The notes: generated from the letters alone by a model not told the origin. DNA of 64,000 nucleotides from CAVQXR01 sp046330455 (GCA_046330455.1 JAXLSU010000006.1:155077-219076); one strand, 5' to 3'; counted from the stretch's first letter, positions 50,401-58,634 are shown. Made by a program: numbers and translations.

Positions 50401-50881
50401 CGCCGAGCGCCACGGCGACGTCAACGTCCTGCCGACGCGCCTGTTCCTGTACGGCCTCGAGCCGGGCGAGGAGGAGACGGTCGATCTCGAGCCGGGCGTC
50501 CGGCTGATCCTCGAGCTCGAGGCCGTCGGCGAGCCCGACGAGCGCGGGATCCGGACGGTGCTCGTCCGCGTCAACGGCCAGCTGCGGCCGTTCGACGTCC
50601 GTGACGAGAGGATCGCGGTCGAGCTCCCGCACGCCGAGCGGGCAAACCCCGGCGACCCGGGTCACGTGGCCGCGCCCTACAACGGCGCCGTGACCGTGCT
50701 CGTCGCGGTGGGCGACGCGATCGAGGCGGGAACGCCGGTGGCGACGATCGAGGCGATGAAGATGGAGTCGATGCTCGCGAGCCCCGTCGAGGGCGTCGTC
50801 GAACGGGTCGCGATCCCCGGCGTCGCGACCGTTCAGGCCGGGGATCTCGTCCTCGTCGTACGGCCGGCCGTCGCGGGCTGA
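47477..50881 (+). CDS. pyc: Pyruvate carboxylase (single chain)
   Basis: A 1134-residue biotin enzyme that makes oxaloacetate from pyruvate and bicarbonate, replenishing the TCA cycle. Three domains are visible in order: biotin carboxylase (RTIRKLLVANRGEIAVRAFR at the N-terminus, GGGGRGMRRV ATP loop, EMNPRIQVEHTVTE), carboxyltransferase (TDTTLRDAHQSLLATRM near residue 530, HLHTHDTAGGQLATY) and the biotinyl domain with K1095 in AMKMES near the C-terminus. Length matches the family (~1150). ATG 47477 was chosen; a GTG 13 codons upstream (47438) is possible. The acetyl-CoA-type regulation of the family is known but not shown here. Confidence 0.95.
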   Translation: MRGARTIRKLLVANRGEIAVRAFRAAYELGIETVAVYPWEDRNSMHRQKASEAYEIGERGHPVHAYLDVGELVRVALDSGADAVYPGYGFLAENPALAEACATAGITFVGPGAGILRLTGNKVEALAAAERAGIAVLRRSGALASPGDAAQTAGAVGFPLFVKAAAGGGGRGMRRVEEPGELAAAVEAAMREAASAFGDATVFLEEAMTAPRHIEVQLLGDAAGGVVHLYERDCSIQRRHQKLVELAPAPNLDPAIRHALCVDAVRFGRAIGYENAGTVEFLLDGSGRHVFIEMNPRIQVEHTVTEETTDVDLVQTQLRIAGGATLAELGLTQDRIRQHGAALQCRITTEDPANDFRPDTGRISVYRSPGGAGIRLDGGTTYAGAEIPGYFDSLLVKLTCRGADLEVAVARARRALAEFRIRGVATNLPFLQAVLHEPDFVGGNLSTSFVDERPHLLRPRAGGDRATRLVTLLAGRTVNRPHGHAPTRLDPRSKLPELAPGPASRGSRDRLLELGAARFAQELRAQQALAVTDTTLRDAHQSLLATRMRTFDILAVAPHLGRMLPGLLSLEAWGGATYDVALRFLHEDPWERLARLREAVPGTCLQMLLRGRNTVGYTPYPDAVCRAFVAEAAQTGVDVFRIFDALNDTGQMRVAIEAAVEAGALVEGCLCYTGDLADPAEDLYTLDYYLRLAEELAAAGAHVLCIKDMAGLLRPPAAHTLVSALRERFDQPVHLHTHDTAGGQLATYLAAAQAGVDAVDAAAPPLSGMTSQPSLAALVAATDHTPRATGIPLEAVNAFEPYWHAVRRLYAPFEMGLSAPTGTVYRHEIPGGQLSNLRAQAAALGLGDRFEEVEELYAEADRLLGRLVKVTPSSKVVGDLALQLAGSGISPAELAEHPEQVDLPASVIGFLAGELGTPPGGWPEPFRTRALAGRQTTAPAAELAPDQAEALAGPSRRAVLNELLFPGPTQEQRDAAERHGDVNVLPTRLFLYGLEPGEEETVDLEPGVRLILELEAVGEPDERGIRTVLVRVNGQLRPFDVRDERIAVELPHAERANPGDPGHVAAPYNGAVTVLVAVGDAIEAGTPVATIEAMKMESMLASPVEGVVERVAIPGVATVQAGDLVLVVRPAVAG

Positions 50882-50910
50882 GCCGGCTCCTGAGGTTCGG
50901 GCCGGCGGGT

Positions 50911-50955
50911 GCCGGGCTTTGCCCGGCCGGGCCGGATGAGATCCGGCCCCTACAG
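50911..50955. repeat. Hairpin plus dispersed palindrome after pyc (copy D)
   Basis: GCCGGGC / GCCCGGC around TTT (50911-50927) is followed by the palindrome GGGCCGGAT / ATCCGGCCC around GAG (50929-50949) and CCTACAGG. The same two-part layout occurs at 58635-58672. The unit lies 29 bases after the pyc stop and before the convergent hydrolase gene, so it may terminate transcription from both sides. Confidence 0.65.
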
Positions 50956-51011
50956 GGGCTTCGAGGCCCGGGTCCGTCGTGGGGCGGCGAATCGACCGTT
51001 CGCAGGCCGCG

Positions 51012-53030
51012 CTACACGTGGTCGCGCGGGAAGACGTGCGTCCACATTCTCGCCCAGACCCGCCGCTCGCCCTCGAAGGCCTCGAGCGAGGTCGTCACCT
51101 GAAACTCCGACGCAGTCGACGTCATCGTCGCCAGCACGCGGTTGCGCGTGTCCCAGCCCGGCCCGCGGCACACCGCTCCGTTCTCGCACTCGACGAGGGC
51201 CGAGAGCGGATCGCCCTCGACGATCGAGTAGAGGGCGGTGGCCGTGTACTCGATCTCCGTCTCGGTCTCGTCGAGCCGCCACAGCCCGCCCTGGTCCCAG
51301 TCGAAGCGCAGGTCGCTGCGGCCCGTGTCGAGATCGTGCGAGATCGTCCGGCGGGCAGCGCCCGTCTGGAGGGTCGTCGACGGGTAGGCGGGGGGCTCCT
51401 CGGGCTCCGCGAACGAGATCGCGTCGTCCTCAGGGCGGGCCGGGCGGACGGGGAGCGTGAGCGTGCTCTCCTCACCCGTGAGGACGGTGAGGGTCACGGG
51501 CTCGGGCGAGGGCCAGGCCCACGGCCAGTACGTGGGCGAGATCGCGAGCCGGATCCGGTGGCCGGCCCGGAAGCGATGGGCGATCGAGTCGAGCCTCACG
51601 GACACCGTGTAGGTTCGGCCCGGCTCGAGAGGCTCCGGGCGCTCGTGGCCGTCGCGGTGTGCGAGGTTCAGCAGTCCGCGGGTGACGAGCAGCGACTCGC
51701 CGCCGGGGCCGACGTCGCACAGCCGAGCGCAGACGAGCGCGAGCGGGCGGTCGACGGTGAGCCGCAGCGTCGCCTCCGGGAAGCCGAGGAGCTCGAGCGA
51801 CTCGGGCAGCGGCGCCGAGTCGAAGCACAGGCTCCGCGCGTCCTCGGGCCGCTGGTCGGGCGGGAGGTCGGGCGAGTGCCCGTCGGCACACCAGGCGCCC
51901 GAGAGCAGGCCGCAGCTCTGCACGCTTCCGGTGGCTCGCGTCGCTCGTTCAGCCTCTCCCAGCGTGCCGTCCCCGAGCGAAAGCACGTGAGGGAGGAGGC
52001 GCGGCGAGGGCCAGCGCTCCTCGCCCACCCAGCGACCCGGGCGCTGCGCGACCGAGGCGGCCGGCTCCGTCCAGTCCTGCAGCCAGACCGTGAGCATCGG
52101 CCCGTCCATGACCCCGTTCTCGATTCCCTTCAGCCACCGGTCCCACCAGCGGACGACCTCCTGGAGCATCCCGATCGACGGGCCCGGAACGGCCCTGACC
52201 GGATCCCCGTGGCCCCAGGGACCGATCAGGCCCCGGCGCGGCACGTCGAGCCCCTCGAGCACGCGGAGCACCGGGTCGGTGTAGCCGTCCGTCCAGCCGC
52301 CGACCGCGAACACGGGACAGGCGATCGCGGAGTAGTCCTCGCACACCGAGCCCTGCTGCCAGTAGCCGTCGCGCCGCTGGTGGGAAAGCCACGCTTCGAT
52401 GAACGGCGGCGTCCGCTCGAGCCGCTCGAGCCACTGCTCACGCCAGCCCTCGCCGACGAAGCGTGGATCGGGAGGCATCGCGTTGTAGGAGAGCATCGTC
52501 GCGGCCCAGGGCAGCATGTCCATCGCGAGCACGCAGCCGCCGCGGTAGTGCACGTCGTCTCCGTACCGGTCGTCCGAGAAGAAGTAGGGGAGTATCGCCC
52601 TGAGCGCCGGCGGGCGGCGGGCGGCGAGCTGGAGGCTGTTGAACCCGCCCCACGAGGCTCCCGTCATGCCGACGTTGCCGTCGCACCACGACTGGGCGGC
52701 GATCCAGGCGATCACCTCGAGCCCGTCGAGCTGCTCCTGCTCGGTGTACTCGTCGAGCAGGATTCCGTCGGAGTCGCCCGTGCCCCGGATGTCGACGCGA
52801 ACCCCCGCGTAGCCGTGGCCGGCCACGTACGCCATCTCCTGGTGGTCGCCGACCGCCGTGCCGTCGTTCTTGCGGTACGGCAGGTAGCAGAGCACGGCCG
52901 GAACGGGCCCTGCCTCCTCGGGAAGCCAGAGCTTGGCGGCGAGCCGGGTACCGTCGGTGAGCCGAACCCACTCGTGCTCGACCCGCCGGACGCGGAACGG
53001 GTAGTCCTCGCGGACCCGGACGTCCGTCAA
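51012..53030 (-). CDS. CocE/NonD-family serine hydrolase (X-Pro dipeptidyl-peptidase S15 fold)
   Basis: A 672-residue alpha/beta hydrolase. The nucleophile is S126 in GASWGGFNSLQ, the Asp is in GGWTDGYTDPV and the His in GPWGHGDP, so the triad is intact. C-terminal beta-sandwich motifs (VSVRLDSIAHRFRAGHRIRL) match the CocE/NonD family, which cleaves esters, amides or Xaa-Pro bonds. The start TTG 53030 overlaps the serS stop (TTGA), placing it as the last gene of the serS operon. A very long open frame runs upstream on the same strand, but that part is a shadow of serS and neighbours. Confidence 0.88.
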   Translation of the reverse strand: MTDVRVREDYPFRVRRVEHEWVRLTDGTRLAAKLWLPEEAGPVPAVLCYLPYRKNDGTAVGDHQEMAYVAGHGYAGVRVDIRGTGDSDGILLDEYTEQEQLDGLEVIAWIAAQSWCDGNVGMTGASWGGFNSLQLAARRPPALRAILPYFFSDDRYGDDVHYRGGCVLAMDMLPWAATMLSYNAMPPDPRFVGEGWREQWLERLERTPPFIEAWLSHQRRDGYWQQGSVCEDYSAIACPVFAVGGWTDGYTDPVLRVLEGLDVPRRGLIGPWGHGDPVRAVPGPSIGMLQEVVRWWDRWLKGIENGVMDGPMLTVWLQDWTEPAASVAQRPGRWVGEERWPSPRLLPHVLSLGDGTLGEAERATRATGSVQSCGLLSGAWCADGHSPDLPPDQRPEDARSLCFDSAPLPESLELLGFPEATLRLTVDRPLALVCARLCDVGPGGESLLVTRGLLNLAHRDGHERPEPLEPGRTYTVSVRLDSIAHRFRAGHRIRLAISPTYWPWAWPSPEPVTLTVLTGEESTLTLPVRPARPEDDAISFAEPEEPPAYPSTTLQTGAARRTISHDLDTGRSDLRFDWDQGGLWRLDETETEIEYTATALYSIVEGDPLSALVECENGAVCRGPGWDTRNRVLATMTSTASEFQVTTSLEAFEGERRVWARMWTHVFPRDHV

Positions 53031-54253
53031 CGCGCCGGCCGCTTCTCGATCCGCGCCGGGGCGCCGTACCGCTGCAGGATCTCCGGAACGTACACCGTGC
53101 CGTTCTCGTCCTGGAAGTTCTCGACCACCGCGAGCAGCGCCCGCGCGGTCACGGCGGTCCCGTTCAGCGTGTGCACGTGGCGGACCCCGCCCTCGCCGCG
53201 GTAACGGACGTCGAGCCGCCGCGCCTGGAAGTCGGTCGTGTTCGAGGCCGAGGTGATCTCCCGGTAACGTCCCTGGGCCGGAAACCACGCCTCGACGTCG
53301 TACTTCTTCGCGGCCGACGCGCCGAGGTCGCCGGCCGCGACGTTGACGACGCGATACGGGATCCCGAGGAGCTGCGCAAGCTCCTCCTCGAGGGCGAGCA
53401 GGCGCTCGTGCTCGTCCCGTGACCGTTCCGGCTCGCAGTAGACGAACATCTCGACCTTGTCGAACTGGTGGACGCGGAACATCCCACGCGTGTCCTTGCC
53501 GGCCGCGCCCGCCTCGCGCCGGAAGCAGACCGAGTAGCCGGCGTAGTGGAGCGGCAGGTCGGCGGCGTCGAGGATCTCGCCCATGTGCAGGCCCGCGAGC
53601 GCGACCTCCGAGGTGCCGGTCAGGTACAGCTCGTCGCGCTCGATCCCGTAGATGTTGACCTCGTCCGTCGGCAGGAAGCCGGTGCCGTACATCGCGGCCT
53701 CGCGCACGAGCACGGGGGGGAGCACGGGAACGAACCCGAGACCGGCGAGGTGGTCGAGGGCGAACCGGTAGAGCGCGAGCTCGGCGAGCGCGAACGGTCC
53801 CATCCGGTAGGCAAACCGCGAGCCCGAGATCCGCGCTCCACGCTCCATGTCCACCCAGCCGAGCTCGACGTGGTCGAGCGGGCTCTCGAGCGCGGGTAGC
53901 TCGCCCACCCGGCGGAGCTCCTCGGCGTCCTCGTCGGTGTCGCCGTCGGGGGCGGAGGGGTCGGGCGGGTTCGGGACCCGGGCGAGCGCCTCGTCGCGGC
54001 GGGCGGCGGCTGCCGCGAGTTCGGCCTCGCGCTCGGCAAGCTCCGCCTTGACCGCCTTGAGCTCCCCGAGCTGCTCCGGCGTCGGCCTCCCCTTCAGCTT
54101 CGTCCGCGCCCGTAGCTCGTCCACCGCCGGGACGAGCGCGAGCCAGGCGCGGTCGGCCTCCATGAGCTCGTCGAACGCGCCGGAGGCCCCCTTCCGCACG
54201 AGCGCGGCCCGCCAGGTCTCGGGGTCGTTCCGTGCGGCCCGGATGTCGATCAC
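53027..54253 (-). CDS. serS: Seryl-tRNA synthetase
   Basis: A 408-residue class II aminoacyl-tRNA synthetase that charges tRNA-Ser. The N-terminal ~110 residues are the two-stranded coiled coil that grips the long arm of tRNA-Ser (ELRARTKLKGRPTPEQLGEL, AELAEREAELAAA). Motif 2 is VCFRREAGAAGKDTRGMFRV and motif 3 is YREITSASNTTDFQARRLD. The start is GTG 54253, ten bases after the HAD gene stop. It is in an operon with a HAD phosphatase and a CocE hydrolase, not an obvious functional set. A tRNA-Ser gene occurs at 34253, unlinked. Confidence 0.96.
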   Translation of the reverse strand: MIDIRAARNDPETWRAALVRKGASGAFDELMEADRAWLALVPAVDELRARTKLKGRPTPEQLGELKAVKAELAEREAELAAAAARRDEALARVPNPPDPSAPDGDTDEDAEELRRVGELPALESPLDHVELGWVDMERGARISGSRFAYRMGPFALAELALYRFALDHLAGLGFVPVLPPVLVREAAMYGTGFLPTDEVNIYGIERDELYLTGTSEVALAGLHMGEILDAADLPLHYAGYSVCFRREAGAAGKDTRGMFRVHQFDKVEMFVYCEPERSRDEHERLLALEEELAQLLGIPYRVVNVAAGDLGASAAKKYDVEAWFPAQGRYREITSASNTTDFQARRLDVRYRGEGGVRHVHTLNGTAVTARALLAVVENFQDENGTVYVPEILQRYGAPARIEKRPAR

Positions 54254-54262
54254 GGCGCCATC

Positions 54263-55102
54263 TTAGGTGCCGCTCGTCCCGCGGGTGAGCATCGCCTCGA
54301 TCACCTGGGCGACGCCCTCTTCCTCGGCGGGCGGGCACACGAAGTCGGCGAGCGAGAGCAGCGACTCGTCTGCGTCGGACACCGCCACGGCGTACCCCGC
54401 GACCTCGAGCAGTTCGACGTCGTTCTGGCCGTCGCCGAAGGCGACCGTGTGCTCGAGCGAGAAACCGGCTTGCCCGGCCGCGAACGCGATGCCCGAGCCC
54501 TTCGTCACGCCCTTGCGCGAGAGCTCGAGGAAGATCGGCAGCGACTTCGAGATGTGGAGCACGTCGTCGAAGGCCTGCTTCAGCTCGCCCTTGAGCCCGT
54601 CCAGCTCGTCGGAGGCCCCGATCGTGACGAGCTTCGTCGGCGGCTTGTCGAGCCAGGCGAGCAGGTCTCCCACGTCGTGGATCGGGATGTGCTGGAAGCT
54701 CGCGTAGCGGTGCGCCTCCGGCGTGATCTCTCCGACGTAGAGCTCGTCGTCGACGTAGGCGTTGAGCGTGAACCCGTGGGCCTGCACGGCCGCGACCGCG
54801 TCCCTGGCGAGCTCGACGGGAATCGGCTCGTGGCGCAGGAAGACCCCGGTCGACGGGTCGACGACCGCCGCGCCCTGGTAGCAGACGACCGGTTCGTCGA
54901 TGCCGGCGGCCTGCGCGTAGGGCAGTGCGGAGCGGAACATCCGACCGGTTGCGATCACGACCCGGATCCCGGCGGCCCGGGCAGCCGCGATCGCGGCGAG
55001 CGTGCGCTCGCGGAGCACGACGTCCTCGGCGATCAGCGTGCGGTCGAGGTCGCAGCCGAGCGCCTCGACGCGGACGGGGAAGCCGGGCGGGAGCTCGATC
55101 AG
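54263..55102 (-). CDS. HAD-superfamily (Cof-type) phosphatase with apparently non-standard start codon
   Basis: About 279 residues. The nucleophile motif is GCDLDRTLI (D18, D20; Arg replaces the common Gly), motif II is VIATGRMF, the Lys is in SRKGVTKGSG and motif III FGDGQNDVELL, so it is a Cof-type sugar or nucleotide phosphatase. No ATG, GTG or TTG lies in frame between the upstream stop region and the catalytic Asp; the first such codon, GTG in DVVLRE, comes after it. CTG 55102, overlapping the cytochrome stop as CTGA, is the best start and fits the overlap style of this genome. Confidence 0.82.
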   Translation of the reverse strand: MIELPPGFPVRVEALGCDLDRTLIAEDVVLRERTLAAIAAARAAGIRVVIATGRMFRSALPYAQAAGIDEPVVCYQGAAVVDPSTGVFLRHEPIPVELARDAVAAVQAHGFTLNAYVDDELYVGEITPEAHRYASFQHIPIHDVGDLLAWLDKPPTKLVTIGASDELDGLKGELKQAFDDVLHISKSLPIFLELSRKGVTKGSGIAFAAGQAGFSLEHTVAFGDGQNDVELLEVAGYAVAVSDADESLLSLADFVCPPAEEEGVAQVIEAMLTRGTSGT

Positions 55103-55509
55103 CCCGACGTCGCCTGGACGACGTACGCCGCGACGTTCTTGATGTCGTCCTCGCTGAGCTGGCCGCTGAACGCGGGCATCGCACCCAGACCGTTCGTCAC
55201 GCGGTCGACGACGAGGTCGTAGGCGGGCTTCGCGGCGTCGAGGTCGGGCCCGACGGCCCCGCTCGCGCCGGCGTCCGCGAGGACGTGGCAGCTTCCGCAT
55301 CCGGCGGTGGAGAAGACCTCCTTGCCCGCCGCGGGGTCGCCCTCCGCGGCGCCGCCGTCGGTGGCGCCGGTGTCGGCCGCGCCCGTGTCGGCCGGCGCCG
55401 ACCCGATCACCGTCTCCGGCGTCGCCGTGCGGTCCTTCTCGTTCCCGCAGGCTGCACCCAGGACGGCGAAGGCGACGACGGCGAGCGCGACGAGTGTGAG
55501 CTTGCCCAT
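55099..55509 (-). CDS. Small cytochrome c lipoprotein
   Basis: A 136-residue exported monohaem cytochrome. The N-terminus is a lipoprotein signal with lipobox LGAAC (C21), an Asp/Gly/Ala/Thr-rich linker follows, then haem site C71-x-x-C74-H75 (CGSCH) and the axial Met111 in GAMPAFSGQLSE, the usual class I pattern. It would carry electrons at the outer face of the membrane; the partner is not in the window. Its start ATG 55509 lies inside the 3' end of the membrane-protein gene (103-base overlap), and its stop overlaps the HAD gene. Confidence 0.9.
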   Translation of the reverse strand: MGKLTLVALAVVAFAVLGAACGNEKDRTATPETVIGSAPADTGAADTGATDGGAAEGDPAAGKEVFSTAGCGSCHVLADAGASGAVGPDLDAAKPAYDLVVDRVTNGLGAMPAFSGQLSEDDIKNVAAYVVQATSG

Positions 55510-57053
55510 ACGGGGGCGAGTCTATACGAGCCCTCCGGACGGTCGCCACGCGTACCGGCGATCCCGTAGGCGATGACGGCGACCGACCACAGCGCGAAGA
55601 CTGTGAGCACGGCGTCGGGCGAGTCGTTGAGGAGCAGCGACACCGGGGAGGCCACGAGCAGGGCCAGCAGCGCCGATGCCTCGGGGCGATCGAGCCGCGA
55701 ACGCAGGCGCGGGTACAGGATCCCGAGCGTGACGAGCGGCAGCAGCCCGAGCCCGAAGGTGAGAATCGCAGACGTCGGCGAGTCGACCGCGAGGCGGGCG
55801 GACAGCTCCAGCCGGTCGAGCAGGCGCCCCGCTCCCGCTCCGGAGGCATGCTCGGGGCGGGCGAGCGCGAGGACCGCGACGGCGGCGGCAGCGACGACCG
55901 CGGCCGGCACGAGCCCGCGCCGGCCCTCGATCGCGAGCGAGAGCACGCCGAGCGCGACGGCGAGGACGACCGCACCGGTCGTCGAGGCGCCGAGGCGATC
56001 CGGGGCGATCGTGATCAGGCCGATCGTGCCGACGACCATGATCCCGGCCATGCCCGTCCGCCCGTGCAGGAGCGCCGCGGCGGCGACCGTCGAGCCGACG
56101 AGCATCGTCTCGAGCTCGTTCGGCAGCCCGAAGAACCGCCCTCCGGCATCGGGGTTCGGGCCGAGCAGCGACAGCGAGACGTCCGGCCCCCACCACGCGA
56201 GGGCGACGAAATGGAACGCGACCGAGCCCAGGACGAGGAGCCCGAGCGCCGCTCGCGACCGGGCCGCGCCGGCCCCGCCCACGGCGAGTGCTCCGGTGGC
56301 GACCGCGAAGACCCACCAGGCCGACCGGCCGGCAAGGGCGAGTGCCAGCGACGCGGTGGTGGCGGCGGGGATCGCGAGGACGGCGCCGCGGGCGGCGAGG
56401 CCCCAGCCGAGCAGTCCGACGACCGAGAGCGCGACGACGATCGCGGCACCGGCGACCCCGGCCGCGAACCGGGCCTCCCGGGTCTCGGTCAGACGCGAGT
56501 CGAGGGCCTCGAGCGTGGCGAGCGCAGCGGGCGCCGTCTCGGCCCGGAGCACCCGGCCGGCGGCGCAGGCGGGGATCTCCTGCCCTGCGAGCCCGAGCAC
56601 CGTCGGCGCGACGTCGGCGAGCGAGACGAGGCCCGGGATCCGGGTCGACGGCGAGCGGAGCAGCCCGTGCCAGCCGCGCCCCTCGATCGCGATCGGGTAG
56701 CGGCGGTCGTTCACGGTGGTTCCCTCGGGCGGCAGCTCGACGAGCACGACCACCTCACCGTCGACGGCAGGGCTCGAGATCGGTACGCCGACCTGGAGGG
56801 CCGGCGCGCAGTCGGTCTCCACGTGCGGGTTCCGGAGCCGCCCCGACTCGACGGTCGCGAGCGCCGACTCCCGCGAAACGGTGTCGCCCCAGCCGGGCAC
56901 GGCGAGCCCGGCTGCCGCCGTCGGCGCGACGTCGGCGAGGTCGAGGTCGGGAACGACCCGCACCTCGACGGTACCGGCGCCCGCGGACTCGCCCCACGCC
57001 AGGGCCAGCATGAGGGTTAACACGAGCGCAACGCCCACCGAACGGGCTTTCAC
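55407..57053 (-). CDS. Multi-pass membrane protein with sulfatase-like N-terminal motif
   Basis: A 548-residue protein. A signal-like helix opens it (GVALVLTLMLALAWG), residues ~25-190 are extracytoplasmic, and about ten helices follow from ~195. The outer part ends with STRIPGLVSLADVAPTVLGL, which resembles the C-terminal block of alkaline-phosphatase-like proteins and is found in similar actinobacterial membrane proteins; the catalytic metal residues are not apparent. The last ~35 residues (Ser/Pro/Arg-rich, ending RRRRRR) are read over the cytochrome start in another frame and may not be functional. Start GTG 57053. No reaction can be assigned. Confidence 0.65.
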   Translation of the reverse strand: MKARSVGVALVLTLMLALAWGESAGAGTVEVRVVPDLDLADVAPTAAAGLAVPGWGDTVSRESALATVESGRLRNPHVETDCAPALQVGVPISSPAVDGEVVVLVELPPEGTTVNDRRYPIAIEGRGWHGLLRSPSTRIPGLVSLADVAPTVLGLAGQEIPACAAGRVLRAETAPAALATLEALDSRLTETREARFAAGVAGAAIVVALSVVGLLGWGLAARGAVLAIPAATTASLALALAGRSAWWVFAVATGALAVGGAGAARSRAALGLLVLGSVAFHFVALAWWGPDVSLSLLGPNPDAGGRFFGLPNELETMLVGSTVAAAALLHGRTGMAGIMVVGTIGLITIAPDRLGASTTGAVVLAVALGVLSLAIEGRRGLVPAAVVAAAAVAVLALARPEHASGAGAGRLLDRLELSARLAVDSPTSAILTFGLGLLPLVTLGILYPRLRSRLDRPEASALLALLVASPVSLLLNDSPDAVLTVFALWSVAVIAYGIAGTRGDRPEGSYRLAPVWASSHSSRSPSSPSPSWVQPAGTRRTARRRRRR

Positions 57054-57064
57054 CGGGCCAACAG

Positions 57065-57087
57065 TACAATCCGTCTCAGGTTGAGAC
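57065..57087 (+). promoter_or_regulatory. -10-like box and inverted repeat upstream of htpX
   Basis: TACAAT (57065-57070) is a good -10 hexamer 40 bases before htpX. Immediately after it, GTCTCA (57073-57078) and TGAGAC (57082-57087) form a perfect 6-bp inverted repeat around GGT. The repeat overlaps the expected transcription start, a classic repressor site. A matching -35 was not clear. It lies between htpX and the divergent membrane-protein gene. Confidence 0.45.
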
Positions 57088-57109
57088 TCGTGCGGGCCGC
57101 GGTCGGAAC

Positions 57110-58018
57110 GTGAAACGGAAGGCGTACGGACGCAGCGCCGGCCTGTCGGCGCGGATGGCGCTGACGATGTTCCTGCTCGGGCTCCTGTACGTCGTCTTCT
57201 TCATCGTCCTCGTCCAGCTCTTCAACCTGGGGCTCGGCGCCGTGATCGTGCTGATGGCGGCGCTGCTCGGGCTCCAGCTGTTCTTCTCGGATCGGCTCGC
57301 GCTCGCCGCGGCCCGGGCGAAGATCGTCGAGCGGGACGAGGCCCCGGAGCTCCACGACATGGTCGAGCGCCTGTCCGCGATGGCGGACCTGCCGAAGCCG
57401 CGGGTCGCGGTGATCGACTCGGACGTCCCGAACGCGTTCGCGACGGGGCGCAGCCAGAAGCGCGCCGTGGTCGCGGTCACGCGCGGCCTGTGGCAGCGAC
57501 TCGAGCGGCGCGAGGTCGAGGGCGTTCTCGCCCACGAGCTCGCGCACATCTCGAACCGCGACGTGGTGACGATGACGATCGCGAGCTTCTTCTCGATGGT
57601 CGCCGCGATGCTGATCCGGTTCAGCCTCTACTCGAGCATGTTCAGCGGCGGGAACCGCGACCAGAACCAGCTGCCCGTCTGGGCGATCATGTTCATCGTC
57701 TCGATCGTCACCTACGTGCTCAGCTACATCCTGATCATGGCCATCTCGCGCTACCGCGAGTACGCGGCCGACCGCGGCGCCGCGCTCATCACCGGGCAGC
57801 CGGAGAACCTGATGAGCGCGCTCCAGAAGATCTCGAGCGACATGGTGCGGATCCCGCAGAAGGATCTCCGCCAGGTCGCGCCCATGAACGCGATGTTCAT
57901 CGTGCCGACGAGCTGGAAGGCCTCGTTCGGGCAGCTCTTCGCGACCCACCCACCGCTCGAGAAGCGCATCGCACGGCTCCAGGAGATCGCGCTCGAGATG
58001 GGCCGGCCCGTTCCCTGA
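57110..58018 (+). CDS. htpX: Membrane zinc metalloprotease HtpX
   Basis: A 302-residue M48 protease that degrades misfolded membrane proteins. The zinc site is HELAH (H142, E143, H146), with the third ligand Glu in SRYREYAADRGAAL. Hydrophobic helices lie near residues 18-55 and 155-205. GTG 57110 is the start. pspAB follows 13 bases on, a pairing known from actinobacteria, and pspA/pspAA face it from the other side. Expression probably responds to envelope stress, and the inverted repeat at 57073-57087 is a candidate control site. Confidence 0.95.
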   Translation: MKRKAYGRSAGLSARMALTMFLLGLLYVVFFIVLVQLFNLGLGAVIVLMAALLGLQLFFSDRLALAAARAKIVERDEAPELHDMVERLSAMADLPKPRVAVIDSDVPNAFATGRSQKRAVVAVTRGLWQRLERREVEGVLAHELAHISNRDVVTMTIASFFSMVAAMLIRFSLYSSMFSGGNRDQNQLPVWAIMFIVSIVTYVLSYILIMAISRYREYAADRGAALITGQPENLMSALQKISSDMVRIPQKDLRQVAPMNAMFIVPTSWKASFGQLFATHPPLEKRIARLQEIALEMGRPVP

Positions 58019-58031
58019 GCCGCGAGGCCGC

Positions 58032-58601
58032 GTGGGTCTCCTCGACGCGCTCTTCGGCAAGAAGAAGCTGAAGTCGGCCAGTCTCGACCGGCTGTTCGCG
58101 CTCCCGACCGCGCGGGTCACGCTCGAGGTCGAGTGCGGGCTCGTTCCGGCGGGGGCCGCGGCCGTCGTCTTCAAGCCGATGTCGACCTCGGAGTTCGCAC
58201 GGGCCGAGAGCGAGACCGAGCAGCTGCTCGACGCGGCCGCGGCCGAGTCCGGCTCGAAGCTCGAGCGGCGGACGGACGGGTACGGCTACGTGTGGGTGAT
58301 CGTCCACGATCCCGATTTCGAGGATCTCGTGACGAGCACCCATGTCGTCAGCTCGGAGCTCCAGGCTCACGGCTTCGGCGAGCAGCTGCTCGCCGCAGCG
58401 TTTCGCTTCGACCGCGACGAGCGTCCGGTCTATCTGATCTACGGCTACAAGCGGGCCGCGTTCTGGCCGTTCGTCCCGACCGGCGAGGGCCAGGAGCGCG
58501 ACAACGCTCTCGAGCTGCGGGTCAAGGGCGAGCTCGACGGCGTCCTGCCGATGGAGCAGGACCTCTCCCGCTGGCTGGCGCTGTTCGACGCGCCGTTCTG
58601 A
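58032..58601 (+). CDS. pspAB: PspA-associated protein PspAB
   Basis: A 189-residue cytosolic protein. Its start MGLLDALFGKKKLKSASLDR, the block GLVPAGAAAVVFKPMST and the C-terminal YKRAAFWPFVPTG plus DLSRWLALFDAPF match the family called PspAB, found next to htpX in actinobacteria. The function is not settled; a role with PspA in membrane stress is inferred from conserved linkage. Start GTG 58032, 13 bases after htpX. The gap 58602-58795 behind it holds paired palindromic repeats. Confidence 0.88.
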   Translation: MGLLDALFGKKKLKSASLDRLFALPTARVTLEVECGLVPAGAAAVVFKPMSTSEFARAESETEQLLDAAAAESGSKLERRTDGYGYVWVIVHDPDFEDLVTSTHVVSSELQAHGFGEQLLAAAFRFDRDERPVYLIYGYKRAAFWPFVPTGEGQERDNALELRVKGELDGVLPMEQDLSRWLALFDAPF

Positions 58602-58634
58602 GGCGGCCGCCGGCCCCGGCCCGGCCGGGCAGAG

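Noticed and set aside
53031..55184. N-terminal extension of the CocE hydrolase frame over serS and the HAD gene
   Set aside because: Arg-rich antisense-like composition; serS and HAD motifs occupy the same bases in another frame, and TTG 53030 gives the normal family start.
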